A stretch of 64,000 nt of DNA from Bacillus sp. OV166 (GCF_900177675.1 NZ_FXWM01000001.1:433501-497500); one strand, 5' to 3'; positions 9,701 through 18,685 are shown, counted from the stretch's first letter. A program made the numbers and translations. The notes: a model not told the origin generated them from the letters alone.

Positions 9701-12700
9701 GCCGTCTCCACAGGATCGTATTACTTTTTCGGAAGATGAGATGGAAGAACTGACGAACCTGGCTCAGCAAATATGGTCTTTTTATGAAGATTATGTTACC
9801 GAAAAAGAGAACTGGCTACCTCCTGACAATGTGCAAATGGAACCGCCGAACGGGGTGGCGCATCGCACCTCTCCTACCAACATCGGGATGTATCTTACCT
9901 GTGCTTTAGCAGCGAGGGATTTTTCGTTTATTGATACCCCTGGATTAATTTTGCGGTTGGAGAGGACATTGGAGACGCTTGAGCGGATGGAAAAGTGGGA
10001 AGGGCATTTTTACAATTGGTATGACACTGAGACACTGAACCCGTTATCGCCAAGGTATGTATCAACAGTTGATTCAGGAAATTTAGTTGGCTGTCTAATT
10101 ACAGTAAAAGAAGGCTTAGCCGAGTGGCTAGAAGCCTTTGATAAAAAGGAAAATCCAACTTACCACTTTCATAACGATGAAACGATGAAAATTGCTTTTT
10201 CCGAAGAAATCACACCGGATTTCTCGAGAAGACGAAATGGTAAGAAGGTAAGTGTTAATTGGCGGGATAGGGGTCAAATGTTGCTTAAACGTTTAGAAGA
10301 ATTGATTGAAGAAACTAATTTCCAGCCTTTATTTGATCACAGAGCCAAGTTATTTTCCTTAGGATACCATGCTGATCGTAATACACGGGATGAGGTGCTT
10401 TATGATTTAATGGCGTCTGAGGCAAGAATTGCAAGCTTTGTCGCGATTGCGCTTGGTCAAGTGTCGGTATCCCACTGGCATGTACTTGGAAGAACGATGA
10501 CCAGAGTTGGGAAACGACCCGTCCTCTTGTCCTGGTCTGGTACGATGTTTGAATATTTAATGCCATGGCTGTTAATGAGGACGTATCGAAAAACATTGTG
10601 GGAAAATACGTATGCGGCGGTTGTTGATCGCCAAATTCAATACGCACACCAGCGAGGAGTGCCATTCGGGATCTCTGAGTCAGGCTATTATGCGTTTGAT
10701 TATCAAATGAATTACCAGTATCGGGCCTTCGGTGTTCCGGGTCTCGGATTTAAACGGGGACTTGAACAAGACTTGGTTATCGCACCTTACGCTACGATCA
10801 TGGCTCTCCCATTTGCAAAGGATCAGGCTTTGGATGCTTTGAAAAAAATAGAGCAGTTAAATGGTCGAGGAAAATATGGCTTTTATGAAGCAATGGATTT
10901 TACGCAAGAACGGCTGCCTAATGATAAGCAGCATAAGGTGATTCAAAGTTTTATGGCCCATCATCAAGGTATGAGCTTACTAACCCTGGCGAACCTATTA
11001 CTGCCAAAAACAATGGTGGAGAGATTCCATCGTAATAAACAAATTCGGTCAGCAGAATTGCTCTTACAAGAACGAATTCCGAAAACGCCTAAGTATATTA
11101 AGCATCCAGCTTTGGGTCGAGTGCACAAGCAAAATTCAAAAAGCGCTCAGGATGCTGCAAAAATAAGAGAATATATTTCACCTGACACAAGGGTTCCTGA
11201 GGTCAGCGTTCTTTCAAATGGTTCGTTCACAACAGTCGTAACGAATACCGGCAGTGGTTTTAGCCAGTATAAAGGTTTATTGGTCTCTAGATGGCGCGAA
11301 GACCCGGTAATGGATCCATGGGGGAACTATGTTTATATTAGGGATATCTCCGAAGATAAACTATGGTCACCGTCGTACCAACCATGCCGAGTGGAATCTT
11401 CTGAACAACGCGTACAATTTGGGTTAGATCGTGCAACATTTATGCGGGTGGATGGAGACGTTAAGACAAGTATGGAGATTGTCGTTTCATCAGAGATGAA
11501 TGCGGAGCTGCGTAGAATAACTTTGACAAATAGCGGTGAAGAAGCAAAAGTTTTGGAGGTTACTACTTTTGTTGAGTTAGCTTTGTCCAACCCAATAGCA
11601 GATGTTGCCCATACTGCATTTAGCAAGCTTTTTATTCGGACTGCTTTCGATGCTGAATCAGGCTGCCTTGTTGCTGGTCGAAGACCGCGTGAAGCGAAGG
11701 ACCAGACACTTTGGTCAGCGCATTCACTCTTGGTTGACGGTGATACTCTTGGATCGGTTGAATTTGAAACAGACCGTTCTAGCTTTATTGGCCGGGGCTA
11801 TCGACTATCCGATCCCCAAGGAATCCGGACTCGCCTTCGTGGTAAGGTTGGTTCGGTGGCCGATCCGGCCTTTGTGATGAGAAGGCGCATCTGCATTGAA
11901 CCTGGTAAGCAAATTCAATTAGTTGCTGTTACTTCGGTTAGTGAGACAAAGGAAGATGCGATCGAAATTGTGCGTAAGTTTGCTCCTGATCAAGCAGTGG
12001 AACGTGCGTTTCAATTATCATGGAACCGAGGACAGATTGAGATTCGTAATCTGCATTTAACGAATCAAGAGGCAACTGATTTTCAAAGGCTGGCAGGTTA
12101 CATTTTATATACTTCTCCGTTCAAGAAGGACCGAGGGAAAAGTATTTTAATTAATACAAAAGGTCAGTCTGGACTTTGGAGTTTTGGGGTATCTGGGGAT
12201 CGACCGATCGTCCTCTTACGAATTGAAGACCGCAGCCAAATGCCGTTCGTTGTTAAAATGTTAACAGGTCATGAATACATAAGGCGACTTGGTCTTTTAT
12301 TCGACCTTGTTCTCCTTAACGAGTCGGAGGAAGGCTATTATCAACACTTGCAAGAAGCACTTCAGCAGGTGGCAGAACATGGAGTTGATCGTTTTGGTGT
12401 AGGTTTGTCCGGTGTATATGTTATTGCCTCAAATCAATTGTCTGCGGAGGACAAAGCATTGTTGATGGCAGTAGCTCGTGTCGAGCTCCGCGCTGGCGGA
12501 GCTAGTTTAGCGACACAAATGCGATTGCCTAAGGGTGAAATGGAAAATGGGATGCATAAGATTGGAACGCCAAATGGGCTGCTTAAGGATGAAACGGAGA
12601 ATGGGATGCCGGAACAACTGATTCCGGTGACTTCTGCTAAAAATAAGATTGTTTTTTCTGGGCAAACAATACAAGAGGAAACGAAAGAATGGTTATTTTT

Positions 12701-15278
12701 TAACGGTTGGGGCGGGTTTTCCCCCGATGGAAAAGAGTACCGGATCATGATCAAAAATGGAAATCATTTGCCAGCGCCGTGGATTAATGTCCTGGCCAAT
12801 CCTCGTTTTGGCTCTCTCATTTCCGAGATGGGATCGGGTTATACGTGGTGGCGGAACAGCCGTGAATGCAAGCTAACGCCATGGTCCAATGATCCCGTCC
12901 TTGATCCACCGACGGAAACAGCTTATTTAAGAGATGAAGAAAGTGGTAAGGTGTGGTCCGCCGCACCATCAGCAGTCCATTCAAACGAGCCATATAAAAT
13001 AACGCATGGCAAAGGATTTACAAAGTTTGATCACGAAAGAAACGGCATTAAACACGAAATGCTGGTATACGTACCATTAGAAGATCCTGTGAAAATCATC
13101 AGGTTGAAGCTGCAAAACAAGACTTCGGAACAAAGGCACATTTCTTTGACCTATTATGCCGAATGGGTTTTAGGGGTACAGCGACAAGCGAATGCACCGT
13201 TTATTGTGACCGATTGGGTTGAGTCTGAGCGGGTCATGATAGCAAAAAACACGTATCAAGAAACCTTCCGGGATGCAACCGTATTTTTAGGGATTTATCC
13301 GCAGCGGGGTGCTGTTACAGGTTCCGGTGAAGTGAAAGATTCCGGTATAGCAGCTTGGCAAGATTCAAGTGGAGCACCGGGGGAAATTCCAGGTTCTGAT
13401 GCAGCAAAGGAACAGGATTCTATTACTGCTCCTGACCAAGTTCGAGGATCTGTTTCTGCTTCTGACCATTCATATGATCTTACTTGGACGGCGGACCGCA
13501 ACGAATTTATTGGACGAAATGGAAGCATGGAACATCCAGCGGCAATGGGACGCGTTGGTTTATCGTGTCGGACAGGCACGCATTACGAATCTTGTGGTGC
13601 GATTCAGACTAAGCTTACGCTAAAGCCAGGTGAAGAACAGGTTGTCTATATTTTGTTAGGCTGTGACGACTCTAAAGAGAGAGTCTTACAATTAGCCAGG
13701 AAATACAGCCAATCTTCAGCTTGTGAGCAAGCGATGGATGAGGTTATTGCTTTTTGGGACCATCATTTAGGCCAAATACAAGTGTCAACCCCGTCGAAGG
13801 AAACAGATTTTTTGTTGAACGGGTGGTTATTATATCAATCGCTTGCATGTCGAATATGGGCAAGAACTGCTTTTTATCAAGCTGGAGGAGCATTTGGCTT
13901 TCGCGATCAATTGCAGGATTCGCTCGCACTCCTGCATACGATGCCGGAAAAAACAAGAGAACAAATTGTGCTCCACGCGTCCCACCAATATATAGAAGGG
14001 GATGTGCAGCATTGGTGGCATGAAGAAACTGAACGTGGTATCCGCACGACGTTTTCTGATGATTTATTATGGATGCCGTATGTGGTTTCACGGTACATCG
14101 AGCATTCGGGTGATCGAACGGTTTTGGACGAAGTCGCACCGTTTCTAATTAGTGAACCGCTTGCTGAGGGTGAACACGAACGCTATGAGCCGACCGTACG
14201 CTCTTCAGAAACGGGCACGGTTTATGAGCATTGCCTGAGAGCGATCGATCGGGCTTTGAGCCGGATTGGCGAGCATGGTTTGCCATTAATCGGAGTGGGG
14301 GATTGGAATGATGGCATGAATCAGGTTGGGGTGAAAGGACGAGGCGAAAGCGTGTGGCTCGGCTGGTTTATTTGTGACGTGTTGAACCGGTTTGCCGAGC
14401 TTTGCGGATTGCGTGGCGATTCCGAACGGGTGGAAGCATTCCAGAAAATGCGCCAGCAGTTAACAGACTCTCTCAACGAGCAGGGCTGGGATGGTCAGTG
14501 GTACCGACGTGCTTTTACCGATGCAGGACAATGGCTCGGCTCAATTCAAAATGAGGAGTGCCGGATCGACGCGATTGCTCAATCATGGTCCGTAATCTCA
14601 GGGGCAGCACCAATGGATCGTGCTGTTCAGGCAATGAACTCGTTCGACAGGGAGCTGGTAGAGCGGGATCTTGCTGTTGTCCGGCTGTTGACTCCAGCTT
14701 TCGATCAGACCGAACCAAGCCCTGGATATATACAAGGTTATCCGCCTGGAATCAGGGAGAACGGTGCCCAGTATACTCATGGAGTTATTTGGGGCATCAT
14801 CGCTTGGTGTCAGCTTGGTAATGGTGATAAAGCAATGGAGATGTTTACGATGCTTAATCCGATGACGCATACTCGAACCGACCATGAAGTAAGAAGGTAT
14901 ACGGGTGAACCATACGCAATTGCCGCCGATGTGTATACGGCAGAACCGAATCAGGGACATTCAGGATGGACATGGTATACGGGTGCATCAGGTTGGTTTT
15001 ATCAGGCCGGAATTGAGTGGATACTTGGGATTCGGCGACGAGAAACTCGTCTTTATCTTAATCCTCGTATTCCAAGTGAATGGCCAGGATTTTCGATTAC
15101 GTACCGATTTGGTAATACTCGTTACCACATTAATGTTAAAAATGGTTCTGGTGGTAATGAATGTGGGTTGACAGTTGACGGGGTGCAAATTCCGATTTCT
15201 GAAGAGGAAAAGTCTACAGGACCATTTGTGGAACTACGGGATGACGGGCTCGACCATCATGTGGGATTGAGAATTTAG
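6771..15278 (+). CDS. Cyclic beta-1,2-glucan synthase-type giant glycosyltransferase/phosphorylase (NdvB-like)
   Basis: 2835 residues from a GTG at 6771 with GGGGGAT upstream. Domain order matches NdvB/Cgs-type enzymes: a soluble N-terminal part; membrane segments near 410-460; a GT-84 glucosyltransferase core with DSD at 625-627 and a QHRWVRGDWQ motif near 771-780; more membrane segments near 820-970; a glycoamylase-like domain (SGTMFEYLMPW near 1254); two GH94-type beta-sandwich domains; and a C-terminal GH94 barrel with GDWNDGM, D2511/D2514 being the probable acid region. In the family, UDP-glucose is polymerised to beta-1,2-glucan, and the GH94 part controls chain length by phosphorolysis. 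Low-complexity inserts lie near 1921-1954 and 2180-2237. It stands alone between pseudogene-rich stretches, which suggests acquisition by transfer. Whether the product is cyclised cannot be seen. Confidence 0.85.
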   Translation: MIYNKEQLREEAHKAALRHDPFISRKPSARFLQSNESDLEKLRGFVNDLRDNRSSCSQPAEEWLLDNAEFLEEQVLVVNQGLTKGFVNSLPHLKKTGDSRVFSICTDYLQFNDGHLEMDSFISYLQSYQEVSLLKMAEVWAMPLIMRVALIRRLAEIMDTVKERRDVCSLVEKLLSGIKASEITPEKLKQVLEEAGQEMPLSGLMIVHLVKHLRERADYTATVGEWLICKLENGPESLDHILSYEFQLQAAFQVTTGNLITSMRKLSRWDWNETFEQISMVEQSLRKERTGFYSQLDFSSRDTLRKRVEQLARRLNLPENLVAAQAVELADKYGEEPSVEVSQKGENSEELAEKYGKELHERNSTERNRPLFVAYYLLDPNGIMQLRQALKMCGKPRTLPETGLMRRATGTYFNMLAVCFVVFLLGFSIWIGWDELFSPIQWLAILGILLFPVTEWAVTSAHWFIERVKGPVPLLRFDFSKGISADAKTMVVIPVIWSSIAEVKELAERLELHYLANRDSNLHFGLLGDFKDAETESLEQDEVILTAAKREIEQLRNTYSNTNFHLFQRKRKWIPSEGVWMGWERKRGKLVEFVEFLKGREDTSFAFFEADLSLLQDVRYIITLDSDTQLPLESAQRMIGTLHLPYNQPVLNDTKTRVIEGYGVLQPRLSMSHQASMSSRFSSLWSTNPGFDPYAFAVSDPYQDALGQGIFTGKGIFEVDTFYQVLCERIPDNRVLSHDLLEGGFLRAGLLSDIELIDHYPSKFIVFQKRQHRWVRGDWQLLLWLLPRLYNRRGELMPVDLSVLTRWQIIDNMRRSLLSTTLFVTLLLAVTILPGSPLRWIAFVAATWFLPVLRQIVTVQTGLMNLRSILNTTVQVLLGIVILPFQIVLLLDAIGRTLYRLLFSKKRLLEWVSSDEENRKSNQKDAPLLQGMAGGYVLCILFLAATLFNENIVVQIIGLTLSVMWMCAPFVISWLDQPSPQDRITFSEDEMEELTNLAQQIWSFYEDYVTEKENWLPPDNVQMEPPNGVAHRTSPTNIGMYLTCALAARDFSFIDTPGLILRLERTLETLERMEKWEGHFYNWYDTETLNPLSPRYVSTVDSGNLVGCLITVKEGLAEWLEAFDKKENPTYHFHNDETMKIAFSEEITPDFSRRRNGKKVSVNWRDRGQMLLKRLEELIEETNFQPLFDHRAKLFSLGYHADRNTRDEVLYDLMASEARIASFVAIALGQVSVSHWHVLGRTMTRVGKRPVLLSWSGTMFEYLMPWLLMRTYRKTLWENTYAAVVDRQIQYAHQRGVPFGISESGYYAFDYQMNYQYRAFGVPGLGFKRGLEQDLVIAPYATIMALPFAKDQALDALKKIEQLNGRGKYGFYEAMDFTQERLPNDKQHKVIQSFMAHHQGMSLLTLANLLLPKTMVERFHRNKQIRSAELLLQERIPKTPKYIKHPALGRVHKQNSKSAQDAAKIREYISPDTRVPEVSVLSNGSFTTVVTNTGSGFSQYKGLLVSRWREDPVMDPWGNYVYIRDISEDKLWSPSYQPCRVESSEQRVQFGLDRATFMRVDGDVKTSMEIVVSSEMNAELRRITLTNSGEEAKVLEVTTFVELALSNPIADVAHTAFSKLFIRTAFDAESGCLVAGRRPREAKDQTLWSAHSLLVDGDTLGSVEFETDRSSFIGRGYRLSDPQGIRTRLRGKVGSVADPAFVMRRRICIEPGKQIQLVAVTSVSETKEDAIEIVRKFAPDQAVERAFQLSWNRGQIEIRNLHLTNQEATDFQRLAGYILYTSPFKKDRGKSILINTKGQSGLWSFGVSGDRPIVLLRIEDRSQMPFVVKMLTGHEYIRRLGLLFDLVLLNESEEGYYQHLQEALQQVAEHGVDRFGVGLSGVYVIASNQLSAEDKALLMAVARVELRAGGASLATQMRLPKGEMENGMHKIGTPNGLLKDETENGMPEQLIPVTSAKNKIVFSGQTIQEETKEWLFFNGWGGFSPDGKEYRIMIKNGNHLPAPWINVLANPRFGSLISEMGSGYTWWRNSRECKLTPWSNDPVLDPPTETAYLRDEESGKVWSAAPSAVHSNEPYKITHGKGFTKFDHERNGIKHEMLVYVPLEDPVKIIRLKLQNKTSEQRHISLTYYAEWVLGVQRQANAPFIVTDWVESERVMIAKNTYQETFRDATVFLGIYPQRGAVTGSGEVKDSGIAAWQDSSGAPGEIPGSDAAKEQDSITAPDQVRGSVSASDHSYDLTWTADRNEFIGRNGSMEHPAAMGRVGLSCRTGTHYESCGAIQTKLTLKPGEEQVVYILLGCDDSKERVLQLARKYSQSSACEQAMDEVIAFWDHHLGQIQVSTPSKETDFLLNGWLLYQSLACRIWARTAFYQAGGAFGFRDQLQDSLALLHTMPEKTREQIVLHASHQYIEGDVQHWWHEETERGIRTTFSDDLLWMPYVVSRYIEHSGDRTVLDEVAPFLISEPLAEGEHERYEPTVRSSETGTVYEHCLRAIDRALSRIGEHGLPLIGVGDWNDGMNQVGVKGRGESVWLGWFICDVLNRFAELCGLRGDSERVEAFQKMRQQLTDSLNEQGWDGQWYRRAFTDAGQWLGSIQNEECRIDAIAQSWSVISGAAPMDRAVQAMNSFDRELVERDLAVVRLLTPAFDQTEPSPGYIQGYPPGIRENGAQYTHGVIWGIIAWCQLGNGDKAMEMFTMLNPMTHTRTDHEVRRYTGEPYAIAADVYTAEPNQGHSGWTWYTGASGWFYQAGIEWILGIRRRETRLYLNPRIPSEWPGFSITYRFGNTRYHINVKNGSGGNECGLTVDGVQIPISEEEKSTGPFVELRDDGLDHHVGLRI

Positions 15279-15370
15279 TAAATAAAAAGGCGTGAACTGA
15301 ACTTACCTAGCGATATGAGACACATATAAAACACCCTTTAGGCTGCCATAACTCCGAATTCTTTTGGATA

Positions 15371-15431
15371 AAAGAACGTAAAAAATATGGTCTTAAAGGC
15401 ACTCGTCGTACAGCTCTTCTCAAAACGTTAA
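15371..15431 (+). pseudogene. rpsI 3'-end remnant (copy B)
   Basis: The bases translate as KERKKYGLKGTRRTA, then after a small deletion FSKR and stop: the C-terminus of ribosomal protein S9. No upstream part of rpsI is present, so the intact gene must lie elsewhere. A terminator follows about 14 bp later, as after a real rpsI. Genomic elements that integrate at gene 3' ends leave such fragments. A short related piece lies at 5871-5898, on the other side of the giant glucan synthase gene. Confidence 0.7.
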
Positions 15432-15444
15432 TTTTACGTTTCAT

Positions 15445-15476
15445 ACTCTCAACCAATTTGGTTGGGGGTCTTTTTT
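15445..15476 (+). terminator. Rho-independent terminator after rpsI remnant
   Basis: CTCAACC-AATTT-GGTTGGGGG stem followed by a run of six T. It may have come along with the rpsI 3' end. Confidence 0.7.
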
Positions 15477-15835
15477 ATGCTTAAAAAAGCTTTTGATTTC
15501 ATGGAAATATTTTTGAGCACATCTGACTACAAATCATAGCTCAATGTACCATTGAAATTTTACATATAAAAGTTTTTTATATGTGATTATAATTTTATAT
15601 CATTTTATTTATTTCAATTATTGCATTATTCTTAGTCATATAAATACTTCTCTAATGAGAAACAGAATCATGGGGGATATTGTGCATGGAAATACAGAAA
15701 ACCCAACAAAAACTTTTGTCGATACTTTCATGGTCCAAATCTTGGCTATAAAATGGAAAGTTCGGGTTAATGCAAACGGTTCGATAAAACATTTTTTTGT
15801 AAAAGCTTATTCGATAAGACGGTAGAACGCGTGAA
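15477..15835. other. Gene-free AT-rich stretch
   Basis: No convincing gene. A short open frame at 15583-15825 has no ribosome site and an implausible composition. The right edge merges into the odhB ghost. Confidence 0.5.
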
Positions 15836-16224
15836 AATGTCCTTCGCTGTAATGTGGTTTTACAAAAGCTGTGGTAGCAGTGTTAAAGCAATTTCTGCAT
15901 TTGAATGCCGAATTTAAGGGGATGAACTGGAGGTGAAGAAGTTTTATGATATCAGAATTGCCATGGCGGCACCGGAAGGATTACTAGTACCAGTTGTGAT
16001 GCGAATCAGAAAATTTTTGTCACAAACGGTGGAGTCTTTAGTTCCTTAATATCAACGCGGATCTTAAAAAGCCTGCAAGGGGGGATTCTCGGTATGATTA
16101 AAATCAAAGATGTATATTGCCCTTTCCTACGATCACTGGATTGGGATGGAAAAAGAAGTCGTTAGTTTCTTGGCACTGTCAACCAGTTATTTGTAAGATC
16201 CAGAAACTTAATTATTAGAAGACT
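15836..16224 (+). pseudogene. Degraded 2-oxoacid dehydrogenase E2 (odhB-like) C-terminal fragment
   Basis: Pieces in several frames rebuild the E2 acyltransferase catalytic domain: FTKAVVAVLKQF and LNAEFKGDELEVKKFYDI, then IAMAAPEGLLVPVV, then TNGGVFSSL, then a degraded stretch ending in RGILGMIK, and LSYDH close to VVSFL and a DPE..LLED-like end. These follow the order of dihydrolipoyl succinyltransferase (SYDHRIVDGKEAV region). Several internal segments are missing and stops occur, so it is dead. The lipoyl and E1/E3-binding domains are absent. The intact odhAB operon is presumably elsewhere. Confidence 0.75.
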
Positions 16225-16300
16225 AAGAGCTTTATAGTGTGGCTCAATTAAAGCTATTTCGTAGAAGATGGTGCCAGTAGTTCAAATAGGGGAGAATATT

Positions 16301-16807
16301 ATGGAAGCAAAATATTGTAAAGAATCACGAGTTATACGAACAAGTCGTGTATTTCCAAATGACGTAAACAATCACCATACATTATTTGGAGGAAAATTAA
16401 TGAGTGATGTGGACCAGGTAGCTTCTATTTCTGCGGCTCGCCATAGTCGCAGGGAATGTGTAACTGCTTCAACCGATTCAGTTGACTTCTTATATCCTGT
16501 TCGTACAACAGATTCGGTCTGTTTTGAATCATATGTGACATGGACAGGGACATCGTCTATGGAGATTTTTGTGAAAATTATTGCTGAAGATTTAAAAAGT
16601 GGTAAACGTACAATTGCAGCAACAGCTCTATTAACATTTGTCGCACTTGATCAACATAAACGTCCAACACATGTTCCACAGGTTATTCCGGAAACAGAAG
16701 AAGAGAAAAAATTGCATGAGACCGCACCAGAGCGAGCAATAATGCGGAAAGAAAGAAAACAAAAGAGCAAAAAATTAGCTGCTTTTTTAACAACAAATTA
16801 TCCTTAA
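16301..16807 (+). CDS. Acyl-CoA thioesterase, hotdog fold (YkhA-like)
   Basis: 168 residues from the ATG at 16301, preceded by AGGGGAGAAT at good spacing. An ATG 33 bases upstream is in frame but has no ribosome site. The hotdog-domain signature is clear: NNHHTLFGGKLMSDVD near residues 26-41, with the acidic catalytic residue, and DFLYPVR on the next strand. The family hydrolyses acyl-CoA to free acid and CoA in the cytosol, usually as a hexamer of hotdog pairs. The C-terminal tail is basic (RKERKQKSKK). It is monocistronic, ending before a bidirectional terminator at 16907-16942. Confidence 0.85.
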   Translation: MEAKYCKESRVIRTSRVFPNDVNNHHTLFGGKLMSDVDQVASISAARHSRRECVTASTDSVDFLYPVRTTDSVCFESYVTWTGTSSMEIFVKIIAEDLKSGKRTIAATALLTFVALDQHKRPTHVPQVIPETEEEKKLHETAPERAIMRKERKQKSKKLAAFLTTNYP

Positions 16808-16906
16808 GGTCAACAGAGCTTATATTAATTTATGGCGTATCAGGTCAAAACATGTAAGCCCTGTTATTTTGTTAACGAATAGTATATTTTTCTCTTCTTA
16901 TAACAG

Positions 16907-16942
16907 AAAAACTCCACTAAACAACGGTTCAGTGAAGTTTTT
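16907..16942. terminator. Bidirectional terminator between thioesterase gene and glnL remnant
   Basis: A 12-bp stem (AAACTCCACTAAA / TTCAGTGAAGTTT type, with G-T pairs) with A-run on the left and T-run on the right. It can serve the plus-strand thioesterase gene and the minus-strand kinase/regulator operon. Confidence 0.75.
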
Positions 16943-16954
16943 CCGTCATTGAGA

Positions 16955-17119
16955 CTATGCAATGACTCTCTCAAGTATATCAATGTCTAACCTCTTTCTA
17001 TCCAATAAGGATCCATCTGCTGCCTCCCCGGCCACTTCCCCTAAGCCCTCATCTTCGATGATTTGAGCCAGCATCGAACGAACGGCTTCATCATCATCTA
17101 TTATATGAAAAAGGAACAA
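16955..17119 (-). pseudogene. Truncated response regulator (GlnL-like), receiver N-terminus only
   Basis: The minus strand from a TTG at 17119 reads FHIIDDDEAVRSMLAQIIED, then GLGEVAGEAADGSLLD, and stops after 54 codons (LDIDILERVIA-stop). It matches the start of a receiver domain of the GlnL/YcbB kind, with the acidic DDD pocket. The phospho-accepting Asp segment that should follow, and the whole output domain, are missing. The start overlaps the GHKL kinase stop, as in a glnK-glnL operon. The truncated product is unlikely to work as a regulator. Confidence 0.8.
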
Positions 17120-17120
17120 A

Positions 17121-18431
17121 TCACCCTTTCTCCATTAAATGATTGGTCGATAAGCGGATAGTGAAAATGGACCCTATTCCTTCTAATCTATTCTGCACTG
17201 TAATATCACCTTCAAGTTGTTCAACTATCTCTTTTACAAAGGATAATCCCATTCCCGTTGATGGATTTCCGGAATAATCATATTTAGTGGTAAACCCGGG
17301 CTTGAAAATTAAATTTTTATTTTTCTGGATAACACCAGGGCCATTATCTTTGATCTGGAATTTAACCAAATGGTTTTCCCTTTCAATACTAATGGTAATC
17401 TTGCCCGTATTATCGATGGCTTCTACGGCGTTAGTGACAATATTATTGATAATCGATAAAAGGGTAAAAACATGGTAAGGAGGATGAGCTCCTGTAATGG
17501 AATATTCAACTTGAATATTTTTTCCAAGGATACTGGCATATTTTTCATTTGTTCGTTTGATAATGGAAACAAGTTCAACCAGGTTCATATAATCTGTAAA
17601 ACTTTCATCAGAAATAAGTTTTGAAAGTCCCGCATAAATACGTTGGTTATCCTTTTTTATTTCATGGACTTCTCCGGCTATTGTCAATGCCTGCCTGCCG
17701 AGGTCCTCGACTGTATGGGCAGTCGTCCCTTCGTTTTGCAAAACATTTAAGCATTTGTATAGATCATATGATTTTTTTGTGATGTTTTCAGCATCTAGCA
17801 ATGTTTTTTTTAAATGAATTGATTCCTCGTATAAATTGGAAATGAGCATGAGCATATGCTCATTTTGTTTTCTTATTTGTTTTTCCCTTGCCTGTGACTC
17901 ATACAACTTCATGATCGTGAAAAAGCTGACAACCAGAAAGCTATGTGAAATCGCCATAATCAGAATTTCGCTAAGTGCTGCCAATTTAATCGTTGTTCCC
18001 AATACGAAATATTGCATCATTATCTCTGTCAAATCCGACAATATTTCGATGGTGATGCCAATCAATCCAATTAAAATAGGACGGTGATAAAATCGGTTTA
18101 CTTTTGCCAAATAAAAGAAACAAGCATAGGCAAAATAAAAGAAAAAACTAGGAAAATTAGCTTCAAAAGAGGAAGTCAAATTCATATTACCTTGGTTGAT
18201 GAATTCAAGTAAAATACGAAAGACCACAACTTGTATAGCTGTCAATAAACCAGACAAAATAGCGGGAATTTTTCGGAACAATAACAAAAAGAATAAAAAT
18301 ATTGGTACACCAAAACTGACCCGGAACGTTTCATTAATCGGATAGAAATTTAATTCACCCGCCAAAGGGACTGTTATCATCATCAAAACGAGAATGAATA
18401 GTTCTTTTTTTACTAAAGGACTGATGTTCAA
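17121..18431 (-). CDS. glnK: Sensor histidine kinase, GlnK-like
   Basis: 436 residues from a TTG at 18431 preceded by GAGGAAGTGAT; an in-frame ATG at 18485 has no ribosome site. The N-terminal ~200 residues hold about six membrane helices. A cytoplasmic helical linker follows, then a phosphoacceptor region with HEIKKDNQR, then a GHKL ATPase domain with N-box NIVTNAVEAID, G1 box DNGPGV and G2 box GMGLSFVKEI. In Bacillus subtilis GlnK/GlnL controls glutaminase and a glutamine transporter. Here the kinase diverges from glsA, which supports the name. Its regulator gene downstream is truncated, so signalling would need another partner. Named by context and similarity read by eye. Confidence 0.8.
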   Translation of the reverse strand: MNISPLVKKELFILVLMMITVPLAGELNFYPINETFRVSFGVPIFLFFLLLFRKIPAILSGLLTAIQVVVFRILLEFINQGNMNLTSSFEANFPSFFFYFAYACFFYLAKVNRFYHRPILIGLIGITIEILSDLTEIMMQYFVLGTTIKLAALSEILIMAISHSFLVVSFFTIMKLYESQAREKQIRKQNEHMLMLISNLYEESIHLKKTLLDAENITKKSYDLYKCLNVLQNEGTTAHTVEDLGRQALTIAGEVHEIKKDNQRIYAGLSKLISDESFTDYMNLVELVSIIKRTNEKYASILGKNIQVEYSITGAHPPYHVFTLLSIINNIVTNAVEAIDNTGKITISIERENHLVKFQIKDNGPGVIQKNKNLIFKPGFTTKYDYSGNPSTGMGLSFVKEIVEQLEGDITVQNRLEGIGSIFTIRLSTNHLMEKG

Positions 18432-18624
18432 GCAGATCACTTCCTCATTTTTCTGAAAATTAGTATACAGATAGATTGGCCACAATACAATGCAAACATT
18501 ATTATTAGATACTCCAATTTTGTTTGAATAAAAAATTAAACGAAAGATAAAAAATTATCTGTAGGTTTTTGTTATCTTTTGTAGTTCTAATTATAAAATC
18601 AACAATATCATTCTATCAGAAAAT

Positions 18625-18638
18625 AGAAAGCGTTTTCT
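18625..18638 (+). promoter_or_regulatory. cre-like CcpA site upstream of glsA
   Basis: AGAAAGCGTTTTCT fits the catabolite-responsive consensus (TGNAANCGNTNNCA) well except at the first positions. It lies 48 bp before the glsA start, in the kinase/glutaminase divergent region. CcpA repression of glutaminase in rich sugar is inferred. Confidence 0.55.
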
Positions 18639-18685
18639 TTTGAGTGTGAAATGTTTTCCCTAAAAAAGAATTTAGAAAGAGAGGG

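Noticed and set aside
13744..14139. Long antisense open frames inside the glucan synthase gene
   Set aside because: They are shadows of a strongly coding plus-strand frame and have no ribosome sites.
15583..15825. 80-codon open frame
   Set aside because: No ribosome site, AT-driven composition, and its 3' end runs into the odhB ghost.
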